Shown here: one piece after another, positions 7,404 through 15,513 of the stretch
Position numbering within the stretch: the first letter of the stretch is position 1
How the letters are laid out: the number at the start of each line of letters is the position of its first letter
NCBI GenBank assembly: GCA_023251435.1
Contig: JAHEYU010000008.1
Coordinates: 93,297-128,010 of the forward strand
DNA length: 34,714 nt
Direction of reading: 5' to 3'
DNA from: Bacteroidota bacterium
Lineage (GTDB): Bacteria > Bacteroidota > Bacteroidia > Bacteroidales > Prolixibacteraceae
Position numbers and translations under genes: made by a program
The notes under the pieces: model-generated
What the model was told of the DNA's origin: nothing
The model's database searches: none
What the model saw: only the letters and a program-made list of their open reading frames with translations

Positions 7404-8432
7404 ATGCATCAAATGTTAGAGAAAATTAAGGCACTAAAAGAAGAGATTGAAAAGGCTTCGGTTTCGGCTAAAGAAGAGGTTGAAGAATTACGAATAAAAT
7501 ATATCAGCAAAAAGGGTCTGGTTGGGCAACTTTTTAACGAATTCAAGGATGTTCCCGTCGAAATAAAAAAGGAAGTCGGGCAGGCAATTAACGAGCTCAA
7601 AGAGTTTGCTGTCAGTAAGATTAACGAACTGAAAGACAATTTCGAAGCTGCCGATCAAGGTGCTTCAGGCCACGACCTTACCATGCCGGGCGAGCCGCTT
7701 AAGCTGGGAAGCAGGCATCCGCTGTCGATTGTAAAAAACGAGATGATCGATATTTTTACCCGCCTTGGTTTTACGATTGCCGAAGGACCTGAAATTGAAG
7801 ACGACTGGCATGTATTTTCGGCGCTTAACTTTCCGCCCGAACACCCGGCCCGCGATATGCAGGATACGTTTTTCATCGAAAAAGATCCTGATGTGCTGCT
7901 CCGGACTCACACTTCGAGCGTACAAATCCGAGTAATGGAAAAAACACAGCCACCCATCCGTGCTATTTTCCCCGGACGTGTATTCCGCAACGAAGCCATT
8001 TCGGCTCGTTCGCACTGCATTTTCCACCAGATTGAAGGTTTGTATGTTGACGAAAATGTTTCGTTTGCCGACCTGAAACAAACTTTACTGTATTTTGCCC
8101 GCGAACTTTTCGGCGAAAAATCACAGATCCGTTTGCGCCCGTCGTACTTCCCCTTTACCGAACCATCGGCCGAAATGGATGTGAGCTGCTCGATTTGCGG
8201 AGGCGAAGGCTGCAACGTTTGTAAATACACCGGTTGGCTCGAAATTCTGGGCTGCGGAATGGTTGACCCGAATGTTTTGGAAGCTTGTAATATTGATAGT
8301 AAAAAATATACCGGATTCGCTTTCGGAATGGGAATCGAGCGTATCACCATGCTGAAATACGGTATCAAAGACATCCGTCACTTCTTCGAAAACGATGTGC
8401 GTTTCCTGAAACAATTTGAATCGGCGAATTAG
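7404..8432 (+). CDS. pheS: Phenylalanyl-tRNA synthetase alpha subunit
   Basis: PheS is the catalytic alpha subunit of the (alpha-beta)2 class II phenylalanyl-tRNA synthetase. The 342-residue product is full length. The N-terminal coiled coil (about 1-90) precedes the catalytic core. The core shows GFTIAEGPEIEDDWHVF, HPARDMQDTFF, LLRTHTSSVQ, the class II motif 2 region FRNEAISARSHCIFHQIEGL, FPFTEPSAEMDVSC, a CxxC-type pair (CSICGGEGCNVC) and motif 3 GMGIERITMLKYGI. ATG 7404 is used; ATG 7413 (MLEKIKALK) is an equally typical start. pheT is not adjacent, as is common in Bacteroidetes. Confidence 0.97.
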   Translation: MHQMLEKIKALKEEIEKASVSAKEEVEELRIKYISKKGLVGQLFNEFKDVPVEIKKEVGQAINELKEFAVSKINELKDNFEAADQGASGHDLTMPGEPLKLGSRHPLSIVKNEMIDIFTRLGFTIAEGPEIEDDWHVFSALNFPPEHPARDMQDTFFIEKDPDVLLRTHTSSVQIRVMEKTQPPIRAIFPGRVFRNEAISARSHCIFHQIEGLYVDENVSFADLKQTLLYFARELFGEKSQIRLRPSYFPFTEPSAEMDVSCSICGGEGCNVCKYTGWLEILGCGMVDPNVLEACNIDSKKYTGFAFGMGIERITMLKYGIKDIRHFFENDVRFLKQFESAN

Positions 8433-8446
8433 AAAAGCATTGATGA

Positions 8447-8496
8447 TGATTCATATTTTAGCCCAGGATTAAAATCCTGGGCTAAAATATGAATCA
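8447..8496. repeat. Perfect 24-bp palindromic repeat (REP-like)
   Basis: Arms at 8447-8470 and 8473-8496 are exact inverted copies with a core AGCCCAGGATT / AATCCTGGGCT. The site lies between the convergent ends of pheS and higA. Neither side has a T tract, so it is not a classical terminator. It resembles the REP-type palindromes dispersed by IS200-like REP-associated transposases. It could also act as a bidirectional transcript barrier. Confidence 0.75.
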
Positions 8497-8526
8497 TTCC
8501 TACGAAACAATATAGATATGCGTTCT

Positions 8527-8835
8527 TTAAACTTCAACGCTCATTTTTAAGTGCTTTCCAAATCCTTGGCGCACTATTCTCATCAATGTTGTAAGCCTAA
8601 TGTCTGATGCGTCATTTTCAATTCGGGAAATATAGGTCTTTGTTGTTCCACATTTTGCAGCAAGCTGTTCCTGTGTCATCCCCTGCTCTTTACGAAGTTC
8701 TTGAAGCATGACTCCAATTTTGAATGATTCAAAACCTTCTTCAAATTCTTCCCTCTCCTTTGTCCCCCTTTTGCCATACTGTGTATCCAAGTGGTCAGTA
8801 AAGGATGCTAAATTATTTTTTGTCTGATTTTTCAT
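8527..8835 (-). CDS. higA: HigA-like XRE-family antitoxin
   Basis: The product is 102 residues. The C-terminal half is an XRE/Cro helix-turn-helix (IGVMLQELRKEQGMTQEQLA, then CGTTKTYISRIENDASDIRLTTLMRIV), which would bind the promoter and the partner toxin. The N-terminal ~40 residues (charged, KRGTKEREEFEEGFE) form the likely toxin-neutralising region. It overlaps the upstream toxin gene by 23 nt, so translation is coupled. The toxin-first order is the HigBA arrangement. Autoregulation is expected from the family. Confidence 0.88.
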   Translation of the reverse strand: MKNQTKNNLASFTDHLDTQYGKRGTKEREEFEEGFESFKIGVMLQELRKEQGMTQEQLAAKCGTTKTYISRIENDASDIRLTTLMRIVRQGFGKHLKMSVEV

Positions 8836-9169
8836 CGAAATATTGTTTTTTTAATTTTTCAGCTAATTCAATTTCATTTTTAGGAGTTTTTTGAGATTTC
8901 TTTTGAAATCCGTTCAGTAAGATTATGAGTCTTCCTTCGTCAAAAAAACTAAAAACCCGATAAATATCACTACCAACTTCAACTCTAACTTCGAAGAGTC
9001 CGGTTGTTCCGTCCATGTGTTTGAAATATTTAACAGGAACTCTGTCAATGGTTGCAATTAATTTCAAAGTCCAGTTGAATTTTCTTTTAACATCGGGTTT
9101 CAGGGTCTCAAAGAAGTCCAGGTAGTAATCTTTATAATAATAAATGTCTCTTATAAATTTTTCATCCAT
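8813..9169 (-). CDS. higB: HigB-like toxin (RelE/Gp49 superfamily)
   Basis: The 118-residue protein belongs to the RelE/HigB mRNA-interferase family, which cleaves mRNA on the ribosome. Visible family features are FKHMDGTTGLFEVRVEVGSDIYRVFSFFDEGRLIILLNGFQKK, the Gp49/HigB core with Arg in the EVRV and YRVF strands, and a lysine-rich C-terminal helix (KKSQKTPKNEIELAEKLKKQYF). It is immediately upstream of, and overlaps, the XRE antitoxin. A -7 box sits only 5 nt upstream of the ATG, so the mRNA may be nearly leaderless. Confidence 0.88.
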   Translation of the reverse strand: MDEKFIRDIYYYKDYYLDFFETLKPDVKRKFNWTLKLIATIDRVPVKYFKHMDGTTGLFEVRVEVGSDIYRVFSFFDEGRLIILLNGFQKKSQKTPKNEIELAEKLKKQYFDEKSDKK

Positions 9170-9173
9170 GACG

Positions 9174-9181
9174 CAAAGTTA
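9174..9181 (-). promoter_or_regulatory. -7 box of the higBA operon
   Basis: On the minus strand TAACTTTG matches TAnnTTTG. It lies 5 nt from the higB ATG, which puts the predicted start at or next to the start codon. No well-placed TTG upstream. The AT-rich 9182-9235 segment beyond it is the likely HigA operator region, but no clear inverted operator is visible. Confidence 0.5.
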
Positions 9182-9429
9182 GCTAATCAGGTAACTATCT
9201 GAAATTTTTTGTGGATTTTTTTTGCTGTGCTGTCCATTTCTTTTAACGTTTCACGTTCTGCAGATTCAGGAAGCGGCCGAGGTATTTCAGGGAAGATCAA
9301 GCCAAAAGCTGCGCTGCCAGGCGCTCAAGAAAAAATGTGATCGTCACTGGGCAACAATTGCAGGTTTCTCTTTGTTTCAGCATTTTTAATTGATTTACCT
9401 TTAGCGAAATAAAAAAGCAAAACTGATTT

Positions 9430-10428
9430 ATGAAACAATTAGTTCTTATCTCCTGTCTTGGGGCACTTCTGTTGTCAATGAATGTTTTGGCGCAAAAGCC
9501 GGAACTGAAATTTAATCCGGATAAAAAATTCAAGATTGTACAATTTACGGATGCGCATATAAAACCGGGCGATCCTGCCTCGGATGTGGTATTTGAAACA
9601 GTCGCCAAAGTGCTCGACACTGAAAAGCCTGATTTGGTAGTTCTAACCGGAGATATTGTAACCGGGCAACCGGCGCAAAAAGGATGGGACGCCATAACCG
9701 CATTGATCATTCAACGCAAAATTCCGTTTGCAACTGTTTTAGGTAATCACGACGACGAACAGGATTTAACCCGTGCGCAGCTGGCCCAACAGGTCGAGAA
9801 AAAGCCATTCAGTCTGATGGTCGGAAAAACTGAAAATGTATCGGGATATGGAAATTATGTAATTCCAATCAGGTCGGCAGTCGGCAAAAGTGCTGCCGAA
9901 AACCTATACTTTATGGACTCAAATGCCTACACAACCATTGAAGGTGTTGGCACTTACGGGTGGTTCAAAAACGATCAGGTACAGTGGTTTCGCGATCAGA
10001 GTAAAAAAATAAGTAAAGCAAACGATGGAAAAACCATCCCTGCCCTCGCCTTTTTCCATATCCCGCTGCCCGAATACAATCAGGCTTACCGAAATGAGAA
10101 AAATCCTCCGATTGGTGTGCGTCTCGAAAACGAAGCTTCGCCAACACTGAATTCAGGAATGTTTGCCGCTATGCTCGAAAGTGGCGATGTTACCGGAATG
10201 TTTGTGGGTCACGACCATATAAACGACTATGTTTCTTACCTGTATGGAGTTGCCCTATGCTATGGCCGGTTCACCGGAGGTAAAACTACCTATGGCGACC
10301 TGCCCAATGGCGGCCGCATCATCGAACTGACCGAAGGAAACCGTTCTTTCAGAACCTGGATTCGTACCGGCGAGGGTGAAGTACTTTTGCCCGTTAACTT
10401 CCCAGAAGATTTGCTTCCGAAGAAATAA
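9430..10428 (+). CDS. Secreted calcineurin-like metallophosphoesterase
   Basis: A signal peptide (MKQLVLISCLGALLLSMNVLAQ) directs export. The mature protein is a binuclear metallophosphoesterase. Visible metal motifs in order are TDAH (D41, H43), GDIV (D75), GNHD (N106, H107), FFHIPLPEY (H210) and GHDHIND (H261, H263), covering the full calcineurin-like set. The length of 332 residues is normal for the family of purple-acid-phosphatase-like exported phosphodiesterases common in Bacteroidetes. It stands alone: upstream is non-coding and downstream is a terminator. The substrate (phosphomonoester, nucleotide or other) cannot be told from sequence. Confidence 0.9.
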   Translation: MKQLVLISCLGALLLSMNVLAQKPELKFNPDKKFKIVQFTDAHIKPGDPASDVVFETVAKVLDTEKPDLVVLTGDIVTGQPAQKGWDAITALIIQRKIPFATVLGNHDDEQDLTRAQLAQQVEKKPFSLMVGKTENVSGYGNYVIPIRSAVGKSAAENLYFMDSNAYTTIEGVGTYGWFKNDQVQWFRDQSKKISKANDGKTIPALAFFHIPLPEYNQAYRNEKNPPIGVRLENEASPTLNSGMFAAMLESGDVTGMFVGHDHINDYVSYLYGVALCYGRFTGGKTTYGDLPNGGRIIELTEGNRSFRTWIRTGEGEVLLPVNFPEDLLPKK

Positions 10429-10464
10429 AAAGAGGCCATTTCATCTACTGAAACGGCCTCTTTT
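10428..10464. terminator. Bidirectional terminator
   Basis: AAAAGAGGCC (10428-10437) pairs with GGCCTCTTTT (10455-10464). After one mismatch the stem continues with TTTCA/TGAAA. A/T tracts flank both sides, serving the phosphoesterase gene and the convergent crp-type gene. Confidence 0.88.
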
Positions 10465-10484
10465 GCATTTTCGGCTATGCCGGG

Positions 10485-11189
10485 TTACATCAGATTGGCA
10501 ACTTTTGTCAATCCCGGAACGTTGATAAATCGTATTTTTCTTCCTTGTAAATCAATCAGTTGATCTTGTTTAAACTCTGAAAGTAACCTGATTACACTTT
10601 CGGTTGCTGTACCAACCATATTGGCCAGTTCTTCGCGGGTTAGTGAAATCTGTAAGGTATTGGCATTGTCTAGTTCAAAATTTTCTTTCAGCAGTAAAAG
10701 TACTTCGGCAAGCCGCTCGCGAACAGTTTTTTGAGCAATATCGGTTATATAATCATTTGCCTCGCGCAATTCTTTACAGACTATCTGAAGCATGTGGTGC
10801 GAAAACTGCCAGTTGTTCTGAATAAGGTATAGAAGTGTTTGATATGGAACGTGGCTCAGAACAGCTTCCTCAATAACTTTGGCCGTGGTACAAGCCAGTT
10901 CCTGACTTAAAAGCGATCGGTAAGCAATAATATCACCTTTTTTCGCAAAGCGGATAATTTGTTCTTTTCCGTCGATTCCAGTCTTGAATATTTTCAGGAT
11001 ACCGCGGGTTACACAGTAAAAACCTGTCAGCCGGCTACCTTCCCTGTAAATAATACTTCCTTTTTTATATAGCGAACAGGTTTTGTCGTAATTAAGCTGG
11101 GTGATTTCCTGTTCGTTCAATTTTTTAAATAAATGAAATCCTGAAAGATCACACTCGTCGTCGGTCGGCCTTTTTATTGAACTTCTCAT
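10485..11189 (-). CDS. Crp/Fnr-family transcriptional regulator
   Basis: The 234-residue cytoplasmic protein has an N-terminal cyclic-nucleotide-binding-like beta roll (about 20-140: SLYKKGSIIYREGSRLTGFYCVTRGILKIFK, then EQIIRFAKKGDIIAYRSLL). A dimerisation helix follows, then a C-terminal Crp-type winged helix (LTREELANMVGTATESVIRLLSEF, about 175-220). It lacks the N-terminal cysteine cluster of FNR, with only scattered Cys, so an Fe-S oxygen sensor is not indicated. It is divergent from the OsmC/AraC pair across 140 nt and may control it. The effector is unknown. Confidence 0.92.
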   Translation of the reverse strand: MRSSIKRPTDDECDLSGFHLFKKLNEQEITQLNYDKTCSLYKKGSIIYREGSRLTGFYCVTRGILKIFKTGIDGKEQIIRFAKKGDIIAYRSLLSQELACTTAKVIEEAVLSHVPYQTLLYLIQNNWQFSHHMLQIVCKELREANDYITDIAQKTVRERLAEVLLLLKENFELDNANTLQISLTREELANMVGTATESVIRLLSEFKQDQLIDLQGRKIRFINVPGLTKVANLM

Positions 11190-11332
11190 TGAGTTATTTT
11201 GTTTGTTAGAAGAATTAAAACAACATTACACCGAAGGTTGTATCAAACAATCTGTAGGTACCTGTTAATACATAAATTTAAGTCGTAAAATTAGAATATT
11301 TATTCAAATTGCAATCTTATAAACAAGTTGAT

Positions 11333-11749
11333 ATGAAACATGTAATTGACCTTGCCTGGAAACAAAATTTAGCTTTTGAGTGCGATATGGACGGACATCA
11401 TCTGATTGTAGATGCGTCGAAAGAAGGTGGGGGCGACGATCTCGGGCCTCGCCCAAAAAAACTGATGCTTACCGCATTGGCTGGCTGTACCGGCATCGAT
11501 GTAATTATGATCCTGAAAAAAATGCATGTAGAACCCGAGGCTTTCAATGTAATTGTTGAGGGCGATCTGACTGAAGAGCACCCGATGCGCTACAATAAGA
11601 TGAAGGTAATTTACCAGTTTAAAGGAAAAGACCTGCCAATGGACAAACTCGAAAAAGCTGTAAAGCTTTCTGAGGAAAAATACTGTGGTGTTTCAGCAGC
11701 CTACCGCCTGGCAATGGATCTTTCGATTGAAATAAGAGTGATAGAATAA
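11333..11749 (+). CDS. OsmC-family protein (peroxide-reductase fold)
   Basis: OsmC/Ohr proteins are thiol-dependent peroxidases that reduce organic hydroperoxides in the cytoplasm. The ATG at 11333 gives 138 residues, the usual size; an upstream in-frame TTG is less likely. The two redox cysteines are present: Cys52 in LAGCTGID and Cys118 in EEKYCGVSAAYRLA. The N-terminal strand and the GPRPKKLMLTALAGC segment are typical. It is followed 7 nt later by an AraC-type regulator and divergent from a Crp/Fnr gene, so an oxidative- or redox-stress role is plausible. Confidence 0.92.
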   Translation: MKHVIDLAWKQNLAFECDMDGHHLIVDASKEGGGDDLGPRPKKLMLTALAGCTGIDVIMILKKMHVEPEAFNVIVEGDLTEEHPMRYNKMKVIYQFKGKDLPMDKLEKAVKLSEEKYCGVSAAYRLAMDLSIEIRVIE

Positions 11750-11756
11750 TCGAAAA

Positions 11757-12632
11757 GTGAAAAATTCCCGGTTATTTGACGACAAAAGCGAGAAGATCTT
11801 TACCATTCGTAAGATCTGTGATTTTAATGAAGAGGAAATCGAGCACAATCTCATGCCTCATCTTCATGATTTCTATTCAATTTTTTGGATCGAATCGGGC
11901 GAGGCAACACACGCCACTGAATTTGTAGAATACAGCCTGAAAGCCGACACCATCCTGTATGTTCCGCCCGGGTTGAAACACCGGATGTACATTGATCCAT
12001 CAGTTGGTGGAACATACATCCTTTTTAATGAGGAATTCATCCGCTACAATCAAAAGAACCATGTTCCGTTAAAGGAATACCGTCTTTTCAACAATCCTGA
12101 TTTTAAGAGCATGATAACCGTGCTTCCGGAGAAGCGCGATAAACTGCTAAATATTACGAACCTCATTTTTGATGAAATTCGCACTTCCGACGATTACAGC
12201 CAGGAAATTGTACTAAATCTGCTGCATTTGTTTCTGCTTGAGTCAAGGCGTATTTTCGACCAGCAAAATAAGGCCGGAATCGAAAAACAGGCCGAAACGC
12301 CCGATTCAACCATCATTCAGTTTAAATTGCTTATCGAAAACAACTTCCAAACTCAAAAAAATGTATCGTCGTATGCCGAAATGATGAACATTAACCCATC
12401 GTGCCTAAACGAAATGGCCAAACGGACCACCGGAATTACCGCCGGAGAACTCATTCGGAACCGGGTAATCGACGAAACCAAGAAGTTGCTCTATTCAAGC
12501 AGTATGTCGGGAAAAGAGATTGCTTTTCAGCTTGGATTTGACGATCCGGCCTATTTCAGCCGCTTTTTCAGGAAATACACCGGCTTAACTTTAAAAGAGT
12601 TTCGCGATCATAGCCGAAAAAAATACCATTAA
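11757..12632 (+). CDS. AraC-family transcriptional regulator
   Basis: The gene starts with GTG at 11757, 7 nt after the OsmC stop, and codes for 291 residues. The N-terminal ~140 residues form a cupin-like effector domain (LMPHLHDFYSIFWIESGEATH, VPPGLKHRMYI). The C-terminal ~100 residues are the double helix-turn-helix (SSYAEMMNINPSCLNEMAKRTTGITAGELIRNRVI and GKEIAFQLGFDDPAYFSRFFRKYTGLTLKEFR). Both HTHs are intact. The close coupling to the OsmC gene suggests co-transcription and possibly regulation of a redox or small-molecule response. The ligand is unknown. Confidence 0.93.
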   Translation: MKNSRLFDDKSEKIFTIRKICDFNEEEIEHNLMPHLHDFYSIFWIESGEATHATEFVEYSLKADTILYVPPGLKHRMYIDPSVGGTYILFNEEFIRYNQKNHVPLKEYRLFNNPDFKSMITVLPEKRDKLLNITNLIFDEIRTSDDYSQEIVLNLLHLFLLESRRIFDQQNKAGIEKQAETPDSTIIQFKLLIENNFQTQKNVSSYAEMMNINPSCLNEMAKRTTGITAGELIRNRVIDETKKLLYSSSMSGKEIAFQLGFDDPAYFSRFFRKYTGLTLKEFRDHSRKKYH

Positions 12633-12671
12633 ATCCTTTTTTAGTCCATTTTCTCGCCGCTTTTTACACTC

Positions 12672-12679
12672 TATTTTTG
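12672..12679 (+). promoter_or_regulatory. -7 box for the YceI-pirin pair
   Basis: TATTTTTG matches TAnnTTTG, 33 nt before the ATG at 12713. No -33 TTG at standard spacing. Confidence 0.5.
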
Positions 12680-12712
12680 TAACTGTATAAAAACAATAAA
12701 AATTAGACAGTT

Positions 12713-13297
12713 ATGAAAACAATTAAATCACTGGGTATATTCGTATTAGCCCTTTCGTTAACAACATCGGTATTCGCAGGATCACAAAAAGTTGATGCAG
12801 CAAAAAGTTCAGTAAAATGGCTGGGTAAAAAAGTTACCGGCGAGCACTTCGGAACCATCGCGGTTAAAGAAGGAAATCTTGAAGTCGCCAATGGCAAAGT
12901 TACCGGCGGAAAAGTTGTAATCGACATGCAGTCGCTGGCTGTTGACGATATTAAAGACGCCGGAACGAATGGCAAACTGGTTGGTCATTTAAAATCTGAC
13001 GATTTCTTTGGTGTTGCCAACTTTCCGACTTCCGAACTGGTTGTAACCAAAGTTGAAAGCAACGGAAACAGCCATACTTTCACCGGAAACCTTACCATTA
13101 AGGGAATTACCAATCCGGCAAGCTTTACCGCCACTTCGGCAAAAGATGGAAAAAGTACTATTTACAAAGGCGTTCTTACCATCGATCGTACCAAGTACAA
13201 TGTTCGTTACGGATCAAAATCATTCTTCGAAAATATTGGAGACAAAGCCATCTACGACGATTTCACCCTCGACTTCTCGTTGGTAGTTGCCGAATAA
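12713..13297 (+). CDS. YceI-family periplasmic lipid-binding protein
   Basis: YceI proteins are lipocalin-like beta barrels that bind isoprenoid or other long-chain lipids in the periplasm. The 194-residue product has a signal peptide (MKTIKSLGIFVLALSLTTSVFA), then the YceI fold. Family features include KSSVKWLGKKVTGEHFGTI, LVGHLKSDDFFGVANFPTSELVVTKV, FTGNLTIKGITNPASFTATS and DRTKYNVRYGSKSFFENIGDKAIYDDF. The length is typical. It is 15 nt upstream of a pirin gene, so the two are probably co-transcribed. A stress-related role is commonly assigned but not shown here. Confidence 0.93.
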   Translation: MKTIKSLGIFVLALSLTTSVFAGSQKVDAAKSSVKWLGKKVTGEHFGTIAVKEGNLEVANGKVTGGKVVIDMQSLAVDDIKDAGTNGKLVGHLKSDDFFGVANFPTSELVVTKVESNGNSHTFTGNLTIKGITNPASFTATSAKDGKSTIYKGVLTIDRTKYNVRYGSKSFFENIGDKAIYDDFTLDFSLVVAE

Positions 13298-13312
13298 TCA
13301 GAAACAAAAACA

Positions 13313-14029
13313 ATGAAACTCACTGTTCACAAAGCAGGAAGCCGGGGAAAAGCCAATCATGGTTGGCTAAAAACCTGGCACACCTTCAGCTTTGCCAATT
13401 ATTATAACCCTACCCGCATGAATTTTGGTGCTCTCCGGGTATTGAACGACGATAGCATTCAGGCTGGTATGGGTTTCGGCACACATCCGCACGACAACAT
13501 GGAGATTATAACCATTGTGCTTGAAGGTGAGCTCGAACATCACGACAGCATGGGAAATGGTTCGGTCATTACAAAGGGCGAAGTTCAGGTAATGTCGGCA
13601 GGAACAGGAATACAACATTCGGAGTATAATCATTCCGAAGAACAGGATTTAAGCCTGCTGCAGATTTGGGTTTTTCCCGACAAACAAAATGTTGAGCCCC
13701 GATACGGGCAGGCGCAATTTCCAGACAATGAAATGACCGGTAAATGGCGGGTTGTTGTTTCTCCTGATGGTGCTGATAATTCGTTGTGGATACATCAGCA
13801 GTCATGGTTTTCAATCGGAAATTTCTCAAGGGGTTCTGTTTCGGAATTGAAGTTGAACAAACCCGGAAATGGATGGTATCTTTTTGTAATTTCCGGATCG
13901 GTTAAGATTGGCGAAGAAACGCTGAATACCCGCGACGGAATTGGAATTGAAGGTGCAGAAAATATAGAAATCAATATTGAAGAAGACTCTAAAATACTGG
14001 CCATTGAAGTTCCTATATCATTCAGATAA
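13313..14029 (+). CDS. Pirin-family bicupin protein (quercetinase-like)
   Basis: Pirin proteins are cytoplasmic bicupins; bacterial YhhW-type members can have quercetin dioxygenase activity. The 238-residue product shows the metal-binding set in the N-terminal cupin: THPHDNMEI (H58, H60) and GTGIQHSEYNHS (H102, E104). The N-terminal HGWLKTWHTFSFANYYNP and LRVLNDDSIQAGMGFGTHPH motifs are diagnostic. The C-terminal cupin is degenerate, as in the family. It lies 15 nt after yceI and ends before a terminator at 14172. Confidence 0.93.
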   Translation: MKLTVHKAGSRGKANHGWLKTWHTFSFANYYNPTRMNFGALRVLNDDSIQAGMGFGTHPHDNMEIITIVLEGELEHHDSMGNGSVITKGEVQVMSAGTGIQHSEYNHSEEQDLSLLQIWVFPDKQNVEPRYGQAQFPDNEMTGKWRVVVSPDGADNSLWIHQQSWFSIGNFSRGSVSELKLNKPGNGWYLFVISGSVKIGEETLNTRDGIGIEGAENIEINIEEDSKILAIEVPISFR

Positions 14030-14171
14030 TAAATTTTAATACCAAATGCAAATCTAAATCAGTCCAAACCCATTCTGGTATAATGCCGATGAATAGAAAT
14101 GTTAAGTCCAATCGAGTTTGCGAAGATTGAACTGTTATATTTCTTCATTGGTATAAGATTAAACTTTCAGG

Positions 14172-14201
14172 GGGGAATCGGGCGACCGGTTCCCCTTTTT
14201 T
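14172..14201 (+). terminator. Terminator after the pirin gene
   Basis: GGGGAATCGG (14172-14181), loop GCGA, CCGGTTCCCC (14186-14195) form a 10-bp stem followed by six T. It overlaps the last codon region of the convergent minus-strand gene at 14200. The 140 nt between the pirin stop and this hairpin hold no other feature that I can see. Confidence 0.85.
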
Positions 14202-15378
14202 ATGGCCATATTTCCGAAACCGGATCCTGAACTGCATCAACTCTTAGCAATTCAACTTGGAAATCAGTCAATTCCCGTCCTCTAACCCGAAATACTGCCT
14301 TAAAGTTGGAGCCGGTGGCTTCGGCCTTTTTCATCAAAAGCCATGCACTTTTTTCATCAGTCAGAAATTTAATCGCGGCAATGTTTCCAATGTCCGAATC
14401 AGAAAGCAGGAACAGGATTTTACGACCGTTGCCGGTTGTGAAATAAATAAGGCAGGCATGTTCATTCTGAAGATAATTTTCAGACCAGTTATTAAAATTC
14501 ACCACACTGTCAGCCGTTTGATAAATAAACGAACTGTTGTCGAGATCATATTTTAAACCAAGTTTTTCGATTGTATTATTAAGAAAACCAAGCGTTTTGA
14601 TAGAGCCAATAAAAATCAGGTGCTTGTTCGGAAGATCATCCCAACTCAGTTGCGAGGAGAATTTCATCTCGGTTTTTGCAATGTCACCGCCAAACATTTG
14701 CATCAAACCAAACATACCAATAGGCGCCTGTTTGTTAATGTAGGTCGTTTTGTTTTTACTGATCTTACCTATAAGTTCAGGATGCGTTTTCAGGTATAAA
14801 TCGAGATCTTCGTCGGAGTTAATGCGCGTATCCCTTGAAATCCCAATCCTTCCGGTAGCAATGGTGTCGTTGAAAAAGTAATGGTCGCCCAAAACAATCT
14901 GAATAGGGAAATCTGCTTTTAAGAATTCTTTCCAGAGCTTGTTTTTAGGAAAATTACCTCGCGGAATCTGAATCACAATAACTGTAATTATCAGAAATAT
15001 TAGTCCGGCAGCAAACAGGTGAAACCCAAACCGGCTCAATGAGCTTTTAATCGACTTTACCCGGTCGAACCTGAATTCCACCTTATATTTTCCTTTGGGA
15101 ATCTGGATGATTACCGTATCTTCCTTCCCTTCAGTCTTATAATATTCGTCTAACTTGATCCGCAGATTAAAAATGTAAACCCGAATATTAATATCTTTTT
15201 GCTGATCGGCCTTTTTACCGAAAACATCATTGGCAATCTGGTATTCCTTCGGATTTTCTCCCTTCAGAGTACAGTTTACTAAATAATTCAGCAGTTCCTT
15301 GTTGATACCCGATTTCGAAAAGGTTTTGCTATTTAATAGCTTTTCAAGCGTTTGCGATATTTTTTGATGATCGGTCAT
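14200..15378 (-). CDS. Membrane-anchored winged-helix regulator with periplasmic domain
   Basis: I chose the ATG at 15378 (MTDHQKISQTLEKLLNSKTF); the longer reading to 15687 overlaps the divergent gene and has no domain features. Residues about 8-105 match the winged-helix domain found at the N-terminus of one-component regulators (FSKSGINKELLNYLVNCTLKG, EYQIANDVFG, INIRVYIFNLRIKLDEYYKTEG, IQIPKGKYKVEF). One transmembrane segment (about 118-138: HLFAAGLIFLIITVIVIQI) leads to a ~250-residue extracytoplasmic domain of unknown fold (GDHYFFNDTIATGRIGISRD, LIFIGSIKTLGFLNN). It is divergent from the DUF6807/oxidoreductase pair, which it probably regulates in response to a periplasmic signal. Confidence 0.8.
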   Translation of the reverse strand: MTDHQKISQTLEKLLNSKTFSKSGINKELLNYLVNCTLKGENPKEYQIANDVFGKKADQQKDINIRVYIFNLRIKLDEYYKTEGKEDTVIIQIPKGKYKVEFRFDRVKSIKSSLSRFGFHLFAAGLIFLIITVIVIQIPRGNFPKNKLWKEFLKADFPIQIVLGDHYFFNDTIATGRIGISRDTRINSDEDLDLYLKTHPELIGKISKNKTTYINKQAPIGMFGLMQMFGGDIAKTEMKFSSQLSWDDLPNKHLIFIGSIKTLGFLNNTIEKLGLKYDLDNSSFIYQTADSVVNFNNWSENYLQNEHACLIYFTTGNGRKILFLLSDSDIGNIAAIKFLTDEKSAWLLMKKAEATGSNFKAVFRVRGRELTDFQVELLRVDAVQDPVSEIWP

Positions 15379-15513
15379 TAAAACATTCTGAATGAGTGCC
15401 GTTAAATATAATTTTAACCTCAATATTACGCAATAAAGTTCATTTTTTTTCCGACTTTTGAAATCCGTGCCTACATTCAAAGAAAAATGCACAAACCATA
15501 AAACTATCGAAGA

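Noticed and set aside
7665-8374. Overlapping antisense ORFs within pheS
   Set aside because: They lie entirely inside a clear synthetase gene and show no domain.
9297-9710. Minus-strand ORF of 137 residues overlapping the metallophosphoesterase
   Set aside because: It is antisense to the signal peptide and first metal motifs of a well-supported gene and has no recognisable domain.
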